This document shows positions 33,701 to 43,690 of a DNA stretch of 64,000 nucleotides, in pieces (within the stretch, counting starts at the first letter, position 1; each line of letters starts with the position of its first letter). Where the stretch lies: assembly GCA_963281255.1 (NCBI GenBank), contig OY725490.1, forward strand, positions 5,766,001-5,830,000, given 5' to 3'. Position numbers and translations under genes: made by a program. The stretch comes from Aphrocallistes beatrix (taxonomy: Eukaryota; Porifera; Hexactinellida; Sceptrulophora; Aphrocallistidae). The notes beneath the pieces are model-generated. The model had not been told where the DNA came from, searched no databases, and saw nothing but the letters and a program-made list of their open reading frames with translations.

Positions 33701-34872
33701 TTCAATATCGGCTTCGTGCACTGGAACGCACCAATCAATAGGCGCTCGCCACATCTAGGCAGGTGAAGAACCAAGCCCCGTGAAGCTTATCTAAAATGTG
33801 CTGTGGATTCGGCAGGCTCCAGGCGTCCTTTTTTGTAATGTTGTTTAGACCTCTATAGTCAATGGCGAATCGCATCGATCTATCACGTTTTCGTACTATC
33901 CGTAATCTATGGGAAATCCGCCTTCGACCAATAGCGTCCGTATCTTCACCATGAATTTTCTAGTCTCTTCATCCGGTATTTCTCCATCTCTTGCCTCGTG
34001 CCAAGTTTTTGCTGATGCCGCTACCTTTCAGATAATTGGGAGATCATGTTTGTACACGCTTGGCGGGTGGTGTGTCTGGACAGCTTTGCCTCCTTCCACA
34101 TGCGGACGAAAAAATCGTCCACGTACTGACCCGCAGTCCAATGCATGTCGTAATACTTCCGTGTCCTCTCATAGACGTTGATCGAGGGGTCCAGACTTTC
34201 TTTTAGCGTTTCCTTCTTTGCAGCTTCTAATGCGATAGCTCGTTCGGCATCCCATCTCGCTATGTATGCTGGTGGTGTCTTGATGATAGCCGCTTTTCCT
34301 TCCGCCGTGACCAAGTAGGTGCTAACTACGGCCATAAACATCGGTTCGTAGTCTTCGATGGTTTGCTTTTCCCCCAGCTGAGGTATTGATATGAATAGTG
34401 GAGTGGCCATTACGGAGTAGACCAATTATTAGTTATGTTAGTTGTATCACGTAAATCGTGGGTCATTAAGTTGATACTAAGTGTATAGTATGATATAATT
34501 GACACTAATAAGTGCATACAATTAGAACTAATAATTGTGTCGCGATATATCTAACTATGTTACCTTCCTAACTACTAATTTACGATTACTACGATCCTTG
34601 TGGATTACTTAGAACGCAACACTCTAACAGTACTTAGGTTTGCTACTAGGGGATATAGATCTTTTATTTATCACTTCATTTGTTCCAACCATTTCACTTG
34701 TGCCAGTGTTTGGATCAGTATTATAGCTCAACTATTGAATCAATAATTTATTTAGCGAACTGTATCTAGCAAATTAGGAACGTAACCCCACTATTCTCAA
34801 TAAACTAACGTCTTGCTGTTCGCGATTTTGCCATTCACGACATTTCTCAGGGGTAACCCCCGCGAACGGCGT
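30721..34872 (+). mobile_element. Tigger-like element split by an LTR retroelement
   Basis: Left end CAGGTTGCCCTCGCGGTTCG and right end CCCCGCGAACGGCG, similar throughout to the uninterrupted copy 26506-27105. The LTR element 30942-34629 lies inside it with a 4-bp GTAC duplication. Without it the element would be about 460 bp. Confidence 0.85.
30942..34629 (-). mobile_element. Ty3/gypsy LTR retrotransposon fossil
   Basis: About 3.7 kb, minus orientation. The LTRs at 30942-31093 and 34436-34629 (TG...CA ends, TGTTAG/CTAACA) are clearly related. A 4-bp duplication GTAC flanks it, and a purine tract adjoins the 3' LTR (31094-31108). Recognisable parts in order are gag (about 34021-34425), reverse transcriptase (about 33251-33754), RNase H (about 32601-33182), integrase with zinc-binding and core regions (about 31664-32497) and the pol C-terminus (about 31121-31417). 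It is broken, with about five or more breaks. The moderate LTR divergence suggests an old but not ancient insertion, younger than its Tigger-like host. Confidence 0.9.
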
Positions 34873-34877
34873 ATATA

Positions 34878-35069
34878 CAGTAGAACTCGGTTAGTATGTA
34901 CCCCTCTGGGAAGCTGAAAAAAGTACGTACTATCCGTAAGTACGTACTAACCGAGTTGATATTACATAGGAATCTACGTATATAATAAATGAATTTTGGT
35001 TCAGAGAAATGAGTACGTGCTAACCCGAAGTACGTCTTATCCCGAGTACGTACTAACCGAGTTCTACTG
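34878..35069. mobile_element. Tigger-like MITE (CAGTAGAACTCGGTTAGTA type), copy 1
   Basis: 192 bp, TIRs about 24 bp, TA on each side. Internal GTACGTACTA words repeat. 49573-49760 is a second complete copy. Confidence 0.92.
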
Positions 35070-35087
35070 TATATATATATATATATA

Positions 35088-35475
35088 CAGTCAGCGATCA
35101 TAATTATTTAGAAAAAGTAGACGTATATAATTTCAAAATCAAGTGAGATCTTATGTATTCAAGAATGCTCGAATAGTAGAGTAAAACTATTTAAAATTAG
35201 TAATTTATTTTAAAACCGTTGCTTTCTAGTAGCATCTGGCACCTATGAGGCATATAACCCCAGGAACTAGCCAAAATTCTGGAGTTATTGAATCCCATAA
35301 TAAATTTATTCTCGATTTCAGTTCATTAATCTTCTTTGGTCGTCTGTGTGGTAGTCCATTCAACTGAGATAACTAGTGCCCAGGCTTGATTATGATTGTT
35401 TTAGGCCCATTCAATACGCTTACATCTATTTTTCTCTGAAAGCATGAAGGTATGACGAGGAAATTCTTTTTCGCA
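35088..35475 (-). pseudogene. Tc1-type transposase 3' remnant
   Basis: CAGTCAGCGATCATAATTAT beside a TA dinucleotide looks like the 3' TIR. Reading inward on the minus strand, several frames spell the C-terminus of a Tc1 transposase (RRPKKINELKSRINLLWDSI in one frame, then MPHRCQMLLES-like). It has several stops and frameshifts and no 5' half; a HINE 3' end abuts it. Confidence 0.6.
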
Positions 35476-35528
35476 TTCGACACAAAGTGTCCGCCTGCCG
35501 TGCAGCGAAAGCAAGCGAAGCGCTTGTA
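35476..35528 (+). mobile_element. HINE 3' fragment
   Basis: ACACAAAGTGTCCGCCTGCC and GCAAGCGAAGCGCTTG, followed by GATA/TA microsatellite and an inverted 5' stub at 35592-35618. Confidence 0.75.
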
Positions 35529-35618
35529 GATAGATAGATGGAGATTTATATATACTATATATATATATATACTAGGTATGTAGATAAACAAACATTAATC
35601 GAGTTTCAATAGTAAGGA

Positions 35619-36008
35619 TTAATCTATCTCGAATTTCGCTTCTGCAAATTGGACAAGTTTGGTTTTCTTCAATCGGAATTTGCTCGCAGCGAAAGTACAC
35701 CTCAGTATGTGAAAAGTGAAAAAACAAATTGTGGTTTCACGTTGATGTAAGCATACACAACAAACATCATGTGTTATTGAAACATCCCCCCATTGAAAGA
35801 TCATCTTCTGAGTCTTCAGAATCCGATTGCATATCCTCGTAATTTGAATTTTATTTTTGTTTAGAGTTGAAACTAGGTTGTAAAGTATCAATATAATCGA
35901 ATGGGGTATATAATCCATTGACAAGTTTTTGTTTGCAGGATTCCATTTGCTGATCTTTAAGAATTTGTTCTCGCTTTTGACTCCTAGAAATATTAAGCCA
36001 TTATTCAA
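35619..36008 (-). pseudogene. RING-finger protein remnant
   Basis: One frame gives DVCCVCLHQRETTICFF, the first half of a RING finger (C-x2-C-L...RET, as in MGRN1/Neuralized-like C3HC4 RINGs). The second half is in another frame: FSHTEVYFRCEQ and TCPICRSEIRDR, supplying His-Cys and the last CPIC pair. A single frameshift between them (about 35725) inactivates the ORF. The C-terminal stop lies at the junction with a HINE end. It could be a host pseudogene or part of a transposon gene. The upstream part is not recognisable. Confidence 0.6.
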
Positions 36009-36107
36009 TCAAACGATATCCAAGTTCGTATCAGCGATGATGTGATTAAGGGCTTCACAAAAATTACATATATTTCGATTATTGCTTTTAAAATTACTAG
36101 TTGTAAT

Positions 36108-36445
36108 CAGTGGCGGCACTAGCTCTGCGGTACTGATGGGGCTGAACTGGGCTGGAACTATTTTTGGTGGGGCTGAACGTGTAATTATAAATTTACACAA
36201 AACAATATTGAATAATTACTAGTTAGTGTTACAATGGTGATTATTCGAAATTTGATGCTACAATGGTGATTATCGAAATTTGATGCTACACAATAATGAA
36301 TTTTCAATAATAAAAGTTCATGTTTTAAATATTTTTCTAAAAGTTCCCTAGTCTGTCTCTTCTCAGCCCCATCAAGTGATAGGGCTGATAAATTTTTTTG
36401 ATGGGGCTCTAGCCCCATCAGACCCCAAATCTAGCGCCGCCACTG
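36108..36445. mobile_element. hAT MITE (CAGTGGCGGC type) with exact TSD
   Basis: TIRs CAGTGGCGGC(A)CTAG / CTAGCGCCGCCACTG and the 8-bp duplication GTTGTAAT on both sides (36100-36107, 36446-36453). The interior has GATGGGGCT words in both orientations. A truncated copy is at 45323-45414. Confidence 0.93.
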
Positions 36446-36453
36446 GTTGTAAT

Positions 36454-36720
36454 TTTAGCGTGGTAGCTTTCTGCCCATTGTTCGTCGTAACTTTACTTTT
36501 GAAGATTGTCATTTGCGCAGGTTCAATTCTTTTCAACCAGTTTCGCTTGTAATATCGTTTAAACTTTTCGATTTGCTAAACTTGCTAAACAAATAGGCTC
36601 TTACATGCTAAACAAATAGGCTCTTACACGAGCGAAAAATGGTGCTGTTCTAGCTCATTTTAAACATCGTTATCTGCATTTCTAAAGCTTGTATGAAGAT
36701 CTCCTCTAGTATTTTAATAG
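36454..36720. other. CFAP46 intron 2, short tandem duplication
   Basis: A 24-bp word (GCTAAACAAATAGGCTCTTA...) is duplicated in tandem at about 36587-36634. The rest is unrecognised. The segment ends at an acceptor-like tattttaatag. Confidence 0.6.
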
Positions 36721-36925
36721 AGCAGACACCTCTCCTGTAGAAGAAGATGAAAATATTAGTGATTCAGAGATCGAATATCCAGTACCAGGAGATGAATTCT
36801 CTCCTCCGATAGATGAACTGCATCAATCGATATCGCTTCTAAATGATTCAAGAGAATCTACTAACAAGAAGGCCTGTGAATCTATTCGTTCAGAGCCATC
36901 TAAAACAGAAGAGGCAGTTCGATAA
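36721..36925 (+). CDS. Acidic exon-like ORF, possible terminal exon
   Basis: Frame 36722-36925 is open for 67 codons to a TAA and is preceded by attttaatag, a plausible splice acceptor at 36720. The translation is acidic and serine-rich (VEEDENISDSEIEYPVPGDE, then FSPPIDELHQSISLLNDSRE), low in hydrophobics and with balanced codons, unlike random AT-rich ORFs. It has no Met near its start. It may be the last exon of a nested or transposon-borne gene. I do not recognise the protein. No partner exon was found upstream. Confidence 0.4.
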
Positions 36926-36979
36926 AAAATTTATTTTAAAAAGGTATCATCATTTCTACATTCTTTAAATAATTATGTT

Positions 36980-38728
36980 TAATAATATTAATAATAATAA
37001 AATACATTTATTAAGCGCAGATTCCATAGTTATATGTTCAAGTGCGCTGTACCGAAATTGGTGTGGATGGTGTGTTCGGTGCGAATGATGTGTTTGGTGT
37101 GGATGTATTATTGCAGGTGTGCTGTTTTGAATGCGATTTTAAAGAGATGGGTTTTGAGGAGTTTCTTAAAGATATCGGGAGACGTCGCGTTTCGGATCGT
37201 GGGAGGAAGAATATTCCATTCTATGGACGCAGCTATAGAACGGTCACCAAGAGTTTTAGATGATTTGATTGCTGAAGAATAGCTCCATTGGATCTCAGAG
37301 AACGTGATGGATGTTTACTTTTATGAGTTGGATGATGTATTCTGGTGCTAAAGAGTGGATGGCTTTATAGGTGACGAGAAGGATTTTAAAAAGAGTGCGA
37401 TATTTCACAGGCAGCCAATGTAGGTCGAAGAGCAGAAGAGAGGATGGTGGGAATCTAGAAACGTTGTGGATAAGTCTAGCTGCACTGTTCTGGACGCGTT
37501 GGAGTCGAGAGAGAAGTTTGGAAGGGAGACCATAAAGAAGAGCGTTACAGTAGTCAAGACAAGAGGTCACGAAAGCATTCACAAGAATTTCGCAGCTTTG
37601 TCGAGTGAGATATTTCCGAATCCGACGGATGTTGTAGAGAAAATAGAAACAAGAGCCGGCAACTTTAGTGACATGTGTTGACATGGAAAGGATGTCATCG
37701 AACCATGCACCTAGGTTCCTTACTTCTTTAGATGGCGGGATTCGAGAGGAGGCAATTATGAGACTATCAATGTGGACTTTGGATAGTTGTTGTCTGGTTC
37801 CGATGGCCTGGAATTCAGTTTTGGAGTCATTGATAAGAAGGCTGTTGTTTAGTAGCCACACACGGATGTCAGCTACGCACGACTCGATGGCGATAAGTGC
37901 GGGATTCACTGATGTTGTCGGGTTTGGTTTGAAGGAGAGATATATTTGTGTATCATCAGCGTAGCAGTGCATCTCAGGGAGATGGGATCTGATGATTTCA
38001 AAAAGAGGGCTGGTGTAGAGAGTGTAGAGCAGAGGACCAAGACAGGAACCTTGTGGGACGCCATGCTCAAGAGGATGATCAGCGGAGTGGGATCCATTTT
38101 TTGAAACATATTGGTGTCTGTCAGATAGATAGGATCTGAACCATGATAGCGATGTGTCAGAGATTCCGAAGCGTGTCTGAAGTTGTTGAAGCAGGGCGGT
38201 GTGGTCGATGGTGTCAAACGCTGAGCTTAGATCCAGAAGAACAAGAAGAGTGACGTGCTGCCGGTTCATGTTCTGGAGAATGTCATTCTTGACTTTCAGG
38301 AGCGCAGTCTCCGTACTATGGTGTCTCCTATATGCTGACTGCGTTCCGGGGAAGAGATCGTGAGCTGTTAGATAGTCTACAATTTGAGTGAAGACAGCTT
38401 TTTCAGTCAGTTTAGAGAGGAAGGACAGGTTGCTGACCAGACGGTAGTTAGAGAGTATCGGATCAAGGTAAAGTTTCTTGCGTTTGGGCCGGATGATAGC
38501 ACGTTTCCACACAGATGAAAAAAAAACGGTAGAGAGTGAGGTGTTGATGACTTTCTTCAGCGTAGGAGCTAGAATGTGTAGAGATGATTTGACCAGCTTG
38601 GTCGGAATGGGATCAAGGTCACAGGTCTTATTTGGAGCAGAAGTTACTAGACGCTAATATCTTCGTCAGATAGTTCGCTGAATGAGGAGAATTGGTGGCG
38701 AATAAGAACTTCTGGGTCAGGAAAATAG
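36980..38728 (-). mobile_element. CR1/L2-type LINE, 5'-truncated, RT core present
   Basis: The 3' end is a TTA/ATT microsatellite (36980-37001) preceded on the minus strand by GTACAGCGCACTTGAACATA and TCTGCGCTTAATAAATG. The 5' side stops at about 38728 against a HINE fragment. No TSD was found, as usual for this clade. Confidence 0.88.
37295..38512 (-). pseudogene. Reverse transcriptase of the LINE (405-codon open segment)
   Basis: RT domain blocks in order: RLVSNLSFLSKLTEKAVF, QSAYRRHHSTETALLKV, LLVLLDLSSAFDTIDH, GVPQGSCLGPLLYTLYTSPL and HCYADDTQIYLSF (catalytic YADD), then the thumb region LQRVQNSAARLIHNVS and LHWLPVKYRTLFKILLVTYK. Similarity continues on both sides in other frames: upstream past 38512, where a run of about ten T residues marks a frameshift, and downstream below 37295 (GDRSIAA, FKKLLKTHL-like). 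The copy is inactive. Confidence 0.88.
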
Positions 38729-38734
38729 TTTAGA

Positions 38735-38820
38735 TTGAGTAACTCCAGGCGCCCACAGGGCGACTCTGCGAACACGCAGTGTCCGCAAGTCGCGAAGCGC
38801 AAGAAAACGAAGCGCGCTTG
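38735..38820 (+). mobile_element. HINE 3' fragment
   Basis: CTCCAGGCGCCCACAGGGCG through AACGAAGCGCGCTTG at 38820. Confidence 0.75.
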
Positions 38821-38835
38821 TTTTATATAAGTATA

Positions 38836-39029
38836 TCTTATATATTAAAATGCCAGGATTTTATTTGTGTGTTTGTCCGAATTTATTTAAGAATTGGCAA
38901 GTCGTAGAGATATGGAAATTGGCATGTAGGCGTCAAATGATATGACTATGATTAAGTTCTAAGATCTAAGCGAAATTTTAACACATCTACAAAAATATGG
39001 AAAAAAATTTCACACCTTTTCTATACAAC
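38836..39029 (+). mobile_element. Helitron-type 5' terminus, second family
   Basis: TCTTATATATTAAAATGCC at the start, then TTTGTGTGTTTGTCCG and a leader with GATTAAGTTCTAAGATCTAA, shared with about 7570-7760. It is cut by the next HINE copy after about 190 bp. Confidence 0.55.
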
Positions 39030-39581
39030 AAGCGCGCTTCGCTTGATTGTACTGTGCGGCTAGAGACACTTTGTGTGCGCCAGAGGCGTCTGGGGTCACC
39101 TTTGATTAATTATATGGGAGATTACATCCTGAAATAAGTATGTCCTACTATTATAATCGATGTCGCACGAAAAATCGCCAAATTTGCCAATTTTTAAAAT
39201 TTTGACGCGTAATGATGATGTCATAACAGCGTATTGAGTCATCATTTATTGAAGATAGTTGCATCATATGTGAGGTACATTCATTTTACACATTCTATTA
39301 AAATTTCAGCCTTCTATCTCCTATAATTGCTGAGTCTTGCTCGAATAACTGTGTTGCTTAACTTTTAAAAATGTGACAATAACGTCATAATTCCATGTTG
39401 AGTCGACATTTTCGTCTGAGCTCAAAACTTACTAGAGCCATAGCTAAAAGACTTCCACATGCCAAAAATCAGCTTTCTGCCCCTAGCCGTTTCTTCAATC
39501 AATTCGTTGCAGATATATATATACTTATATATGTATATATACACACATATATACACATTAATCGAGTTTTAATAGTAAGGA
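39030..39581 (-). mobile_element. HINE copy, full length
   Basis: CAAGCGCGCTTCGCTTGATT to the inverted 5' end GAGTTTTAATAGTAAGGA. A TGTA spacer separates it from the next copy in the same orientation, a head-to-tail tandem. Confidence 0.9.
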
Positions 39582-39585
39582 TGTA

Positions 39586-40008
39586 CAAGCGCGCTTCGCT
39601 TGCTTGCGCTGCGCGGCTGGCGGACACTTATGTCCGCCGGAGGCGTCCTATGGGCGCCTGTGGTCACCTTTGATTAATTATATGGGATATAACATCTCTA
39701 AATACGTCTATCCTACTGTTATAATCTATATCGCACGAAAAATCACCAAATTTGAAAATTTAAAATTTGGTGCGTAATAATGACGTCTTAACAGGGTGAT
39801 GAGTCATCATTTTTTGATGATAGTTGTATCACATGTGAGGTATATTAATAACCACATTCTATAAAATTTCTGCCTTTTTCACTTAAAATGATCGACATTT
39901 TCGTCTGAGGTCAGAACTTAGTGGAGCTATATAGCCAAAAGACTCCCACATGCCAAAAATCAGCTTTCTACGCCTGACAATTAATTCAATCAATTCGTTA
40001 CAGATATA
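39586..40008 (-). mobile_element. HINE copy, 5' tail displaced by a Tc1 insertion
   Basis: CAAGCGCGCTTCGCTTGCTT to TCGTTACAGATATA, where a Tc1 element occupies the TA tract. There is a small internal deletion around 39890. Confidence 0.87.
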
Positions 40009-40010
40009 TA

Positions 40011-41340
40011 CAGGGTGTAAAGAAATTGATGTCCTCTCATATATTGTCTAATAAAGCACTATAAATGTAGGTGAAATACACTAATTCATTTCCCAATATA
40101 TCCTCCCTTTAGTTTTATACATTTCTTGATACGACCAGGCATACTACATATTAACTTGTCTAGGAACTCGGGCGACAGACTTCGCCATGCTGAAATTAGT
40201 TGTTTTTCTAGCATTTGTAAATTAGTTGCCCCCTCGTATGACTAACGGTGTCTTTCATGACTGACCATAGATTTTCTATTGGGCTCAAATCAGGAGAATT
40301 GGGGGGCCAAATAACTTTGGACCTTGTTATGAGCCAATTTTGAATCATTTTGGCTGTCTGTGCTGGGGCACCATCTTGCTGAAAAATTGCTTCGGACATG
40401 TCAGTTAACAATTTCCTCTCAGATACATCGCCATTATCTCCAGTTCGTTGTAATGCTGAAAGCATGGTTTTACATAGAATTTCTTCTACATAGTATGAGG
40501 AGTTAACAGTTTGCCTTGAGGGATGATATGAAGGTCGGAGAGACCATTGTATGACATCATGCCCCAAACCTGCACTTTACCAGGAAATTTAACAGTTTCG
40601 GTAGGAACCATTTTGAGTCTGTCTGCAAGCCAAACTCTATCATTTTGGCGGTTTGGTGAGTGAAATAATTCAAACGGAGACTCGTCTGAGAACAATATCC
40701 TTCGCCAATCGTGAACTGACCAATTTTTTCTTTCCTTACAGAAGGAAAGTCGAGCATTTTTCTGCTTTTCGGACAACTTGGGTTGCAACTGTGGCTTAAA
40801 CGGCTTGACTCCTAGATTATCTATCAAGTAACTGTGTACAGTCATATGCGAGACTGAGAAACCTTTGTTTTTCAATATTTGGGATATCTTGCGGGTGGAT
40901 TTTCGCTTTTTGCCAAGTGTTTTCGCAATAACAATTTTAGGGACTTTAGTAATCGCCGATTTTCTTCCTCGTCCTTGCATATTCTCGAGGATATTTCCGC
41001 TCTTTGCCCTACTCCACCACCTACGAACGGTACGCACAGTAGTTCCCAAATGTTGAGCGACACTTTTCTGAGTTGAACCGGCTTTTAGCATGCCTATCGC
41101 TTGATTCCGCGTAGCTAAACTGAATTCACGGACCATCTAGAATTGTAAATGTAAATGTTTTATAGTAATTTGTCATAAAATATCCAAAAATGTAAGGAAA
41201 CATATACAGTATCGATTAATGTATAGTAGATACGAATTGTTAGTATAACTGAATGTGAGGCTGTCTTAAATATTATTAAACTATTATTAAGGTGAATTGT
41301 ATATGAAAAAATAGTAGGACATCAATTTCTTTACACCCTG
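40011..41340 (-). mobile_element. Tc1/mariner transposon, decayed
   Basis: 1,330 bp, TIRs of 25 bp identical at the two ends (CAGGGTGTAAAGAAATTGAT...), TA on each side. The terminus shares CAGGGTGT with the DD37E element. The transposase gene inside is frameshifted. Confidence 0.92.
40080..41136 (-). pseudogene. Tc1-type transposase, two frameshifts
   Basis: The first part (40486-41136) has the HTH (SVAQHLGTTVRTVRRWW), the GRGRKS linker and the first catalytic Asp in FSDESPF. The second part (40208-40567, another frame) has QQDGAPAQTAK and NSPDLSPIENLW. Only 32 residues separate the second Asp and the Glu, against 37 in the related intact element, so I infer a 15-bp deletion, not a new DD32E class. 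The C-terminus (EFLDKLICSMPGRIKKCIKL) is in a third frame near 40100. Closely related to 28856-29941. Confidence 0.85.
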
Positions 41341-41350
41341 TATATATATA

Positions 41351-41890
41351 CAAGCGCGCTTCGCTCGCTTGCGCTCCGCGGCTGGCGGACACTTTGTGTC
41401 CGTCGGAGGTTCCCTTAGGTCGCCTGTAATCACATTGATTAATTATAGGGGGATAACATCTCTAAATACGTCTGTCTTACTGTTATAATTGATATCTCTC
41501 GAATAATCACCAAATATTTCAATTTTCAAAATTTTGATGCGTAATGATGACGTCATAACAGAGTGATGAGTCATCATTTTTTGATGATGGTTGCATCATT
41601 TGTGAAGTATGTTAGTATACAGATTCTATTAAAATTTCAGCCTTCTATCTCCTATAATGGCTGTGCATGCTCGAATAACTGTATTGCTTAGCTTTTATAA
41701 ATGTGACAATAACGTCATAATTCCATGATGAGTCAACATTTTGGTCTGAGCTCAGAACTTAGTGGAGCCATAGCCAAAATACTCTCACATGCCAAAAATC
41801 AGCTTTCTACGCCTAGCAGCTTCTTCAATCAATTCGTTACAGATATATATATATACATACATATACATTAATCGAGTTTTAATAGTAAAG
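41351..41890 (-). mobile_element. HINE copy, full length
   Basis: CAAGCGCGCTTCGCTCGCTT to GAGTTTTAATAGTAAAGA. The TA tract (about 41844-41868) is intact. Confidence 0.9.
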
Positions 41891-41897
41891 ATATATA

Positions 41898-42085
41898 CAC
41901 TAACCGGACAAAAGTATTTGTACACTATATTCTTCCCCATATAAATAGTACTAAATTGATCTTTTCATGATGGGAAAAGTTTTCAAACTCTAAGAGCTAT
42001 TAAGAGTCTGATTTAAGATTCGAAATCTTCACATTCGAATTAGTAATAGTTGAAGATTTCTAACAAATGGCCCAACCTACTGTAT
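41898..42085. mobile_element. Tc1-type MITE, left half
   Basis: CACTAACCGGACAAAAGTAT and the interior through TTCGAATTAGTAATAGTTGA. The right half is absent and a HINE-tail remnant (TAATAGTAAGGATATA) follows. Confidence 0.75.
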
Positions 42086-42122
42086 ATATGCATTTAGATA
42101 ATAGTAAGGATATATATATATA

Positions 42123-42466
42123 CACTACCCGGACAAAAGTATTTGCACACTTCATTATCTTACGTGCATTAAATACTAAAATGGGTCTATTCATGAAGAT
42201 TAAAACTCCGAAAAGTTAGGTGATACAAGTAATCGGGTTTCAAATTCAAAATCTTCGCATTCGAATTGGTATTGTAGGATATTTCTAATCAATTACTAAT
42301 TCCCAATTATTTCAAATTATTAATCACTGCCACTTTAAATAATAAATGAATTGCAAAACTCTCAACATGATGATACGTACTAACATTAACGGATAAATTT
42401 GTACCATGAGTCAATATACTATTTCATGAACATCAATAGAATAAACTACTGTTATGTTATCCTGGA
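42123..42466. mobile_element. Tc1-type MITE, right end missing
   Basis: CACTACCCGGACAAAAGTAT at the left with TA before it. The interior matches 57007-57470. A + oriented HINE 5' end begins at about 42470. Confidence 0.8.
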
Positions 42467-42467
42467 G

Positions 42468-42530
42468 ATATCCTTACTCTTAAAACTCGATTAATGTGTA
42501 TGTGTAAATGTATATATATATATATATATA
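42468..42530 (+). mobile_element. HINE 5' stub with TA tract
   Basis: TCCTTACTCTTAAAACTCGA then (TA)n, into which the MITE at 42531 is inserted. Confidence 0.75.
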
Positions 42531-43123
42531 TAGGGTGTCTCAAAAGTTCTGCAACAACCAATTTTACTTCGTTAATTTGACTAAGATAACTTGATTGTAT
42601 TCCAAATTAGCCTCCATAAATGAAATCTAGCACCCTTCTAGCATTGAAATGAGCTCAACTCATTACGCAAAAAAACATTTCTTATAAAATTTTAAATAAT
42701 TACAGACCAATTACTCCAAAATTTGGAGCTCAAAAGTGTAAAGTTTGAAGATCACTATTTTCCTAATGAAATATTACATCAATCACTTCTATATTCTGTA
42801 ATTGATTCATAATACTAAAATAATATTATTACTTTTGAATTATGTAGCAGTAATCTTCGATAAGAACGAGTATTTTTAAAGTATAGCCATAAAATGTACC
42901 TGAGATGTGAGATTTTTTATTGAGTTAAAAAATATTCTTTACGAGACAATGAAATATATGATCCATCATTGCAAATAAATTGAGAAATACAGGCCATTGG
43001 AATGCAAAATAATTAAGATAATCCTCTCTTATTTTTGATTAAAATGAGGTATCAGATGTTCGATTTATTTATCTATGCATAATACATTAGCAAAATTCGT
43101 TGCAGTACTTTTGAGACACCCTG
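42531..43123. mobile_element. TA-target MITE (AGGGTGTCTCAAAAGTTCTG type), copy 1
   Basis: 593 bp; termini AGGGTGTCTCAAAAGTTCTG(CAACAA) and the inverted TTGCAGTACTTTTGAGACACCCTG (given in two parts to 43123). TA on each side. The first 15 bases resemble the ends of the DD37E transposon, which could be its mobilising partner. 62570-62987 is an inverted partial copy. Confidence 0.88.
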
Positions 43124-43321
43124 TATATCTTTATATCAACATTAAACGCCTGAAAATTATATTTCCCGAATTTCTTAACCCCCGGCTGGTATGTCGAGAA
43201 CGCTTATAATTTTTAATAAACATTCCCTTGGGGGAATTTCTTTTACAATAATACCTATTTTCACTTTTTCAATCAACCCTTCATGATTATGCCTCAATTT
43301 ATTTTATTTAATTTTTCATAG
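43124..43321. other. End of CFAP46 intron 2
   Basis: AT-rich; it ends in the acceptor atttttcatag at 43321. Confidence 0.5.
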
Positions 43322-43690
43322 ATTGTTAACATCCTGAAAAAAATTAATTCACAACAATTTACATTGCTTTCTGTCGTATATCGAGAATTAGCTTTATGCG
43401 CAGAACAAGATGACAACATTACATCTGCAATAACTAACCTGGAACTCTCTATTTTATATAATTCTGATGAAGAATGGATTATTAAGCGAAACCACGACAT
43501 TGACAGACTATCAAGGAAGAAAATCTTTTTAATCAAACCAATAATTTTGATCGATCGAGCAATATTATTACTTGATAAATGTCATGCTACAGATGACCAT
43601 CATAAGAGCAGTGAATGTTTGTGCGAAATTGGGGAATGTCTTATTAATTTGCCATTTAACACATTTTTGGATTCCCAATTTCTCGTTAAG
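43322..43690 (+). CDS. CFAP46: CFAP46 exon (block 3)
   Basis: 123 codons, acceptor tttttcatag|ATT, donor AAG|GTGGGT, phase 0. Human CFAP46 has [20 protein letters not shown] and then [20 protein letters not shown] at this place; here the segment is IVNILKKINSQQFTLLSVVY then RELALCAEQDDNITSAITNL. It continues with INLPFNTFLDSQFLVK (human LAPDAFQIVLDSENEAK). It is helical-repeat scaffold without catalytic motifs. Confidence 0.92.

Noticed and set aside
40208-41136. A new DD32E class of Tc1 transposase
   Set aside because: The spacing is short only in this frameshifted copy; the closely related intact element has 37 residues, so a small deletion is the simpler reading.
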